A stretch of DNA of 47,090 bases, taken from contig JAEYWU010000070.1 of the NCBI GenBank assembly GCA_023428785.1, positions 1 to 47,090 on the forward strand. Reading direction: 5' to 3'. Positions 43,292 through 47,090 of this stretch are shown in pieces. This DNA is from Pseudomonadota bacterium. Its GTDB lineage: Bacteria > Pseudomonadota > Alphaproteobacteria > Caulobacterales > Caulobacteraceae. Within the stretch, counting starts at the first letter, position 1. Every line of letters begins with the position of its first letter. The notes beneath the pieces are model-generated. The model did no database searches. It was not told where the DNA came from and saw only the letters and a list, made by a program, of their open reading frames with translations. The translations under genes and the position numbers were made by a program.

Positions 43292-43839
43292 CCGTGGGCT
43301 CCGTGCAGGGCGATGAGGGGAATGACGATCTCTTCCTCGTCATCGAGGTGGCGGGTCAGGGGGCCGGACGCGGCCGACAGGACCTCGCCGAAGCGGGCCA
43401 GTTCCGGGGCCGCGGGCGCGCCGGACTCGACTGCCTGATGATAGGCGAGGCCGGTCCGGTGCAGGGCTTCCAGATGGGCGTGGATGGCGTCGTGATCTCG
43501 GTCCAGGAGGTCGAGGCCCTCGGCGATGCGAGGCTCGGCCGTGCGGAACTGCGGGAAATAGTGGCCGCTCTCGATCCGGTGGTGGCCGTCCAGATGCTGG
43601 AGGAAGGCGCCCAGGGTCTGGATCAGGGCCGGGTGGACCGCGCGGGCGTCGGCTTGGCCCTGACGGACCAGCTCGCCCATGCGGACGGTCTGGCTGCGAA
43701 AGCCGTCATGCATCTGCAGCCAGAAGCGCGCCATCTCCGGCAGGCCCGGACTGGCCCAGCTGTCGCGTGGCCGCTCGGCCAGAAGGCAACGCATGGCCTC
43801 TGGTAGGCCCGAGCGGGTTTCCAGCGGATGATCAGACAA
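43288..43839 (-). CDS. Hemerythrin/HHE-domain protein
   Basis: The 183-residue helical protein has three His/acidic helices typical of HHE domains: FLQHLDGHHRIESGHYFPQF, DRDHDAIHAHLEALH and LTRHLDDEEEIVIPL, which can bind a di-iron centre (O2, NO or iron handling). TTG 43839 (SDHPLETRSG) is preferred; ATG 43797 is an alternative that would lose 14 residues. With TTG the gene overlaps the end of mnmA by 8 bp, and its stop overlaps the repeat-protein start, giving a three-gene coupled unit. Confidence 0.85.
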   Translation of the reverse strand: MSDHPLETRSGLPEAMRCLLAERPRDSWASPGLPEMARFWLQMHDGFRSQTVRMGELVRQGQADARAVHPALIQTLGAFLQHLDGHHRIESGHYFPQFRTAEPRIAEGLDLLDRDHDAIHAHLEALHRTGLAYHQAVESGAPAAPELARFGEVLSAASGPLTRHLDDEEEIVIPLIALHGAHG

Positions 43840-45040
43840 GGGCGGTGGTCGTGGCGATGAAGCCGCCGCCGAGCAGACGGTCCGGGTCGGCGGGATCATA
43901 GAGGGCGCATGCCTGTCCGGGGGCCACGCCTTCCTCGCCCTCGGCGAAGACGACGGACACCAGGTCTCCGTCCATCGCCAGCCGCCCTGGCGACGGCGGG
44001 CGGGTCGAGCGCACGCGCGCCAGCACCGGCGCGCCCTCAAGCGCGGCGTCGGCGATCGTCGGCTGGTCGCCCAGCCAGTTGGTTTCCTCCAGCGTCAGCG
44101 ATCCGGTCAGCAACGCCTCGCGCGGGCCGACGATGACCTCGCGGCGCTCGGGGTCGAGCCGGGTCACGAACAGGGGCTCGCCTACGGCGATGTTCAGGCC
44201 CCGGCGCTGGCCGATGGTGTAGCCGATGATGCCGGTGTGCTCGCCCAGTTCGCGGCCGTCCATATGCACGATCTTGCCCGGCTCGCGACCCTGCGGCCGC
44301 AAGCGGTCGATCAGGGTTCGATAGTCGCCGGACGGCACGAAACAGATGTCCTGGCTGTCGGGCTTGGCGGCGATGCGCAGGCCAAGGGAGGCGGCGACGC
44401 CGCGCACCTGGGGCTTTTCCAGATCGGCCAGCGGGAAGCGCAGATAGTCGAGCTGTTCCGGCGTGGTCGCGAACAGGAAGTAGGATTGATCCCGCGACGG
44501 ATCGATCGCCTTGCGCATCTGCACACGGCCATCGATGACTGAACGGCGGACATAGTGACCCGTCGCCATAGCCTCGGCTCCGAGATCACGGGCGACGTCC
44601 AGCAGATCGCGGAACTTCACGGTTTGATTGCAGCGGATGCACGGGACCGGGGTGCGGCCCTGAAGATAGCTGTCGGCAAACTGATCGATCACCGCGTCGC
44701 GGAAGCGGCTTTCGTAGTCGAGCACATAGTGCGGGATGCCGATTGTTTCGGCGGCCAGTCGGGCGTCGTGGATGTCCTGACCGGCGCAGCAGGCGCCCTT
44801 CTTCTTGAGCGCTGCGCCATGGTCGTAGAGCTGGAGCGTGACGCCCACGACGTCATAGCCGGCCTTCTTCAGGAGGGCCGCGACGACAGTGGAATCCACC
44901 CCGCCGGACATGGCCGCGACCACACGGGCGCCGACCGGAAGACCCACAGCCGCGCGCGCGGCCGCAATCGCCCCGTCCAGATCGCCGTCGGCGAGGGGGG
45001 TGATCTCGGGGATCGGGCAGCTGGTCTCAGTCAGCGTCAT
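43832..45040 (-). CDS. mnmA: tRNA-specific 2-thiouridylase MnmA
   Basis: The 402-residue enzyme makes 2-thiouridine at the wobble U of Lys, Glu and Gln tRNAs. It has the PP-loop AMSGGVDST (43-51), catalytic Cys134 (PVPCIRCNQ) and persulfide Cys233 (QDICFVPSG), and C-terminal beta-barrel domains. ATG 45040 (MTLTETSCPIPEITPLADG) follows the 6S RNA gap; the open frame upstream is not conserved. It is followed by the overlapping hemerythrin gene, an unusual neighbour. Confidence 0.97.
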   Translation of the reverse strand: MTLTETSCPIPEITPLADGDLDGAIAAARAAVGLPVGARVVAAMSGGVDSTVVAALLKKAGYDVVGVTLQLYDHGAALKKKGACCAGQDIHDARLAAETIGIPHYVLDYESRFRDAVIDQFADSYLQGRTPVPCIRCNQTVKFRDLLDVARDLGAEAMATGHYVRRSVIDGRVQMRKAIDPSRDQSYFLFATTPEQLDYLRFPLADLEKPQVRGVAASLGLRIAAKPDSQDICFVPSGDYRTLIDRLRPQGREPGKIVHMDGRELGEHTGIIGYTIGQRRGLNIAVGEPLFVTRLDPERREVIVGPREALLTGSLTLEETNWLGDQPTIADAALEGAPVLARVRSTRPPSPGRLAMDGDLVSVVFAEGEEGVAPGQACALYDPADPDRLLGGGFIATTTALV

Positions 45041-45084
45041 GGGCGCGCACATAATGCATCCCCATGGAATTTTCGAGGCGGGAG

Positions 45085-45250
45085 CCTTATCTTGGTCTCC
45101 GGCGGTTGCTGCGGTTCCCGAGAGGGCTAACAAACTCCAGCGACCTTAATCGTCTCGAAGGGAGCTGTCCCTGTCAGGGCTCGAGGGCCCAGGCACACGG
45201 CGCCCACCTGGTTATCCAGGTCGAGGGGGTTGACCGTCCCGACCGGTCCT
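45085..45250 (+). ncRNA. ssrS: Probable 6S RNA
   Basis: The 244-bp gap before the 5-formyl-THF cyclo-ligase gene, the standard 6S RNA locus in proteobacteria, contains a conserved-looking structured stretch. It includes CAGCGACCTTAATCGTCTCG, GGGAGCTGTCCCTG and CAGGGCTCGAG, motifs I associate with alphaproteobacterial 6S RNAs. Its 5' (GGTCTCCGGCGG) and 3' (GACCGTCCCGACCGGTCC) flanks can close a long rod around a central bubble. Ends are approximate. The RNA would bind sigma-70 RNA polymerase in stationary phase. No coding capacity is convincing here. Confidence 0.65.
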
Positions 45251-45284
45251 CGCGGCGCCGCCACCCTTCCCCTACACTCTCCGC

Positions 45285-45836
45285 ATGATGTCGAAGGACG
45301 AGATGCGGGCGCAGGCCCGGATGCTGCGGCGCCGGCTGGCGAACGAGACGCCTGATGCGGGCGAGCGGCTGGCGAGCTTCGCCGACGATCTGCCGGGCGT
45401 GGTCGTTCATGCGCTGTATCTGCCGATGGCTTCGGAGGTGGACACCTTGCCGCTGGCCAGGCGGCTGGCCTTCGACGGCTACGATCTTTGCCTGCCGGTG
45501 GTCGAGACGCCCGACGCGCCGCTGGTCTTTCGCCGCTGGTGGCCCGGAGCGCCCTTGGCGCCGGACCGGCTGGGTGTGCCGGCGCCCCTGCCGACGGCCC
45601 CGTCCGTGACGCCCGAGCTGATCCTGACGCCGTTGCTGGCCTTCGACGCCTTCGGCGGCCGGCTGGGTCAGGGCGGGGGGTATTACGACCGGACCTTCGC
45701 CGCGTTTCCCGGTGCGGTCCGCGTGGGCGTCGCCTTTTCGGGCCAGGGGGTCGATCGTGTGCCGATGGACGCCCACGACATGCCCCTGCATGGCGTTCTG
45801 ACCGAGGTCGGCTATACCGCCGCCCAAGAGGTTTGA
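45285..45836 (+). CDS. fau: 5-formyltetrahydrofolate cyclo-ligase
   Basis: The 183-residue enzyme converts 5-formyl-THF to 5,10-methenyl-THF with ATP. It carries LTPLLAFDAFGGRLGQGGGY and YDRTF, the family signature at about 112-138. Two consecutive ATG codons start the gene; either is possible. It directly follows the 6S RNA locus and precedes the YmdB-type gene by 4 bp. Confidence 0.93.
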   Translation: MMSKDEMRAQARMLRRRLANETPDAGERLASFADDLPGVVVHALYLPMASEVDTLPLARRLAFDGYDLCLPVVETPDAPLVFRRWWPGAPLAPDRLGVPAPLPTAPSVTPELILTPLLAFDAFGGRLGQGGGYYDRTFAAFPGAVRVGVAFSGQGVDRVPMDAHDMPLHGVLTEVGYTAAQEV

Positions 45837-45840
45837 ACGA

Positions 45841-46662
45841 ATGAGACTGGCGTTCTTCGGAGACGTGGTCGGCAAGTCCGGCCGCGACGGCATCACGGAC
45901 CACCTGCCGGACCTGCGCCGGGAGCTGAAACTCGACTTTGTGGTGGTCAACGCCGAGAACGCCGCAGGCGGATTCGGCATCACCGAGAACACGGCGCGCG
46001 AACTGTTCGACGCGGGCGCCGACTGCCTGACGCTGGGCAATCACTCGTGGGACCAGCGCGAGGCCCTGACCTATATCGTGCGCGAGCCGCGCCTGCTCAG
46101 GCCCGCCAACTATCCGGCCCTGATGGATGCGCCGGGGCGGGGCGCGGACGTGTTCGTCCTCCCGGATGGGCGCCGGGTGCTGGTGATTTCGATTCTGGGC
46201 CGGGTTCACATGGACCCGATGGATGATCCGTTCTCTGCGGCGGAGCGCGAACTGAACACCGCGCCGCTGGGTGTGGTGGCGGATGCGGTGATCGTGGACA
46301 TCCACGCCGAGGCGACCTCGGAAAAGATGGCCATGGGCCACTTCTGCGACGGCCGGGCCAGCCTGGTGGTCGGCACCCACACCCACGTTCCGACAGCGGA
46401 CTGTCAAATCCTGCCGGGCGGCACAGCCTATCAGACGGACGCCGGCGGCTGCTGCGACTACGACAGCGTGATCGGCAATGAAAAGGACGAGCCGCTCCGG
46501 CGGTTCACCACGCGGCTGTCGGGCGGTCGCTATTCGCCCGCGTCCGGTCCGGCGACGATCTGCGGTGTGTTCGTCGAGACCGATGACCGGACCGGGCTGG
46601 CGACACGGGTCGAACCGATCCGCGTCGGCGGGCGACTGAGCCGTAGCGTGCCGGCCCTCTAG
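45841..46662 (+). CDS. YmdB-type metallophosphoesterase (TIGR00282 family)
   Basis: The 273-residue protein has the calcineurin-like metal site of the family: FFGDVVG (Asp8), VNAENAAGG, TLGNHSWD, DIHAEATSEK and VVGTHTHVPTAD. Bacillus YmdB hydrolyses cyclic nucleotide monophosphates, and the family is implicated in RNA metabolism and adaptive behaviour. It shares an operon with the cyclo-ligase gene. The length is normal. Confidence 0.93.
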   Translation: MRLAFFGDVVGKSGRDGITDHLPDLRRELKLDFVVVNAENAAGGFGITENTARELFDAGADCLTLGNHSWDQREALTYIVREPRLLRPANYPALMDAPGRGADVFVLPDGRRVLVISILGRVHMDPMDDPFSAAERELNTAPLGVVADAVIVDIHAEATSEKMAMGHFCDGRASLVVGTHTHVPTADCQILPGGTAYQTDAGGCCDYDSVIGNEKDEPLRRFTTRLSGGRYSPASGPATICGVFVETDDRTGLATRVEPIRVGGRLSRSVPAL

Positions 46663-47070
46663 GCCAAAGCCATTGTTCCCGTCAGATCGCCCAGCGCGAT
46701 CGCCAAGGGTGCGGCGAGCGGCGACTTCCACAGTCAGGTGACCGCGGGCGCGACCGCGAAAATCACCGCGTGGATCACGACGTTGTCTGGCCCTGTCGCC
46801 TGATTGAACGGCTCGGCCGAAAACAGGATCTTGCCGAGCCTGCGGGCGCCCGCCAAATGCCCGATCAGGCCACGCTAGCACAGGCGGGGACAACGCCTGG
46901 TCCCGCGCCTGGACACAGGGTTCCGGGAGCGACGATTTGCGACCTCAGGCTGCAGCGACGTCTCATTTTGCCACCATTTCGCCACGAGGCGCTCGCAACG
47001 GTGACGCTGGTCGCGGCCTCCACCCAACGAGGGGCCGACGAACCGGGAAATGCTTTCCGGAGAGGCGAGG
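46663..47070. other. Gene-free stretch with a possible decayed minus-strand reading frame
   Basis: No intact gene was found. On the minus strand one frame from about 46876 down to 46659 reads like membrane-protein sequence (GHLAGARRLGKILFSAEPF, VVIHAVIFAVAPAV, then after an in-frame TGA at 46734-46736, PLAAPLAIALGDLTGTMALA). It has no good start. The right part (46900-47070) holds nothing recognised. Confidence 0.4.
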
Positions 47071-47090
47071 ATGCAGCATCGAAACCACGG
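47071..47090 (+). CDS. Possible gene start at the window edge
   Basis: ATG 47071 is preceded by GGAGAGGCGAGG and opens MQHRNH before the window ends. Too short to identify. Confidence 0.3.

Noticed and set aside
45064..45288. 74-codon plus-strand ORF before the cyclo-ligase gene
   Set aside because: It overlaps the structured probable 6S RNA and gives no protein-like sequence.
45127..46893. 588-codon minus-strand open frame opposite the cyclo-ligase and YmdB-type genes
   Set aside because: Shadow frame; both sense genes are well conserved families and the antisense product is low-complexity.

Overview
The window is GC-rich, densely coded and rich in TonB-dependent receptors. Its gene content points to Caulobacterales, most likely Brevundimonas or a close relative: several S46 dipeptidyl-peptidases, a Fur protein without the CxxC structural-zinc motifs, class I PHA synthase, the nfu-tsaB-rimI-fur gene order, and a promoter matching the Caulobacter housekeeping GCTANAWC -10 element. 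The genus is an inference from family knowledge; no rRNA gene is present to settle it.

Left part (1-8.5 kb, minus strand). Three S46 serine dipeptidyl-peptidase genes (one cut by the window edge) surround a haem/haemoglobin-type TonB-dependent receptor and a DUF6607 gene. Each S46 or receptor unit is closed by its own hairpin terminator. The DUF6607 gene carries an in-frame amber codon 61 codons before its expected end. A Fur-box-like palindrome lies upstream of the receptor. A small secreted DUF3828-like protein follows.

8.5-20.2 kb. ileS is preceded by a Caulobacter-type promoter, a nearly leaderless 15-codon ORF rich in Ile/Val codons, and overlapping hairpins, together resembling an attenuator. 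An MFS exporter and an M20 amidohydrolase are divergent with overlapping start codons. Then come a LysR regulator, phaC with a small upstream ORF, a membrane-anchored LuxR-type protein with two membrane proteins, and a NYN-LOTUS RNA-binding or nuclease protein with a small partner.

20.4-29.8 kb. A second TonB-dependent receptor is divergent from a LysR gene, with a perfect 23-bp palindromic operator between them. An accessory stretch follows: a membrane-protein gene frameshifted in a seven-G run, a helix-turn-helix protein, and a DUF3883 (PD-(D/E)xK-like) gene convergent with a GIY-YIG gene. REP-type palindromes bracket this pair, one of them inside the GIY-YIG reading frame. Translationally coupled lepA and sseB follow.

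29.9-47.1 kb. An RND efflux pair, a ThDP-dependent enzyme, two adjacent acyl-CoA dehydrogenases that look like a heteromeric enzyme, and the nfu-lipoprotein-tsaB-rimI-fur cluster come first. Then there is a POT peptide transporter, a hemerythrin protein with a tandem-repeat partner read from the end of mnmA, a probable 6S RNA just before the 5-formyl-THF cyclo-ligase gene, and a YmdB-type phosphodiesterase. The last 400 bases hold no intact gene.

Functionally, the S46 peptidases (periplasmic dipeptide release), the TonB receptors and the POT di/tripeptide importer suggest a protein- and peptide-scavenging lifestyle with iron/haem acquisition. No prophage, CRISPR array, tRNA or IS element was seen.
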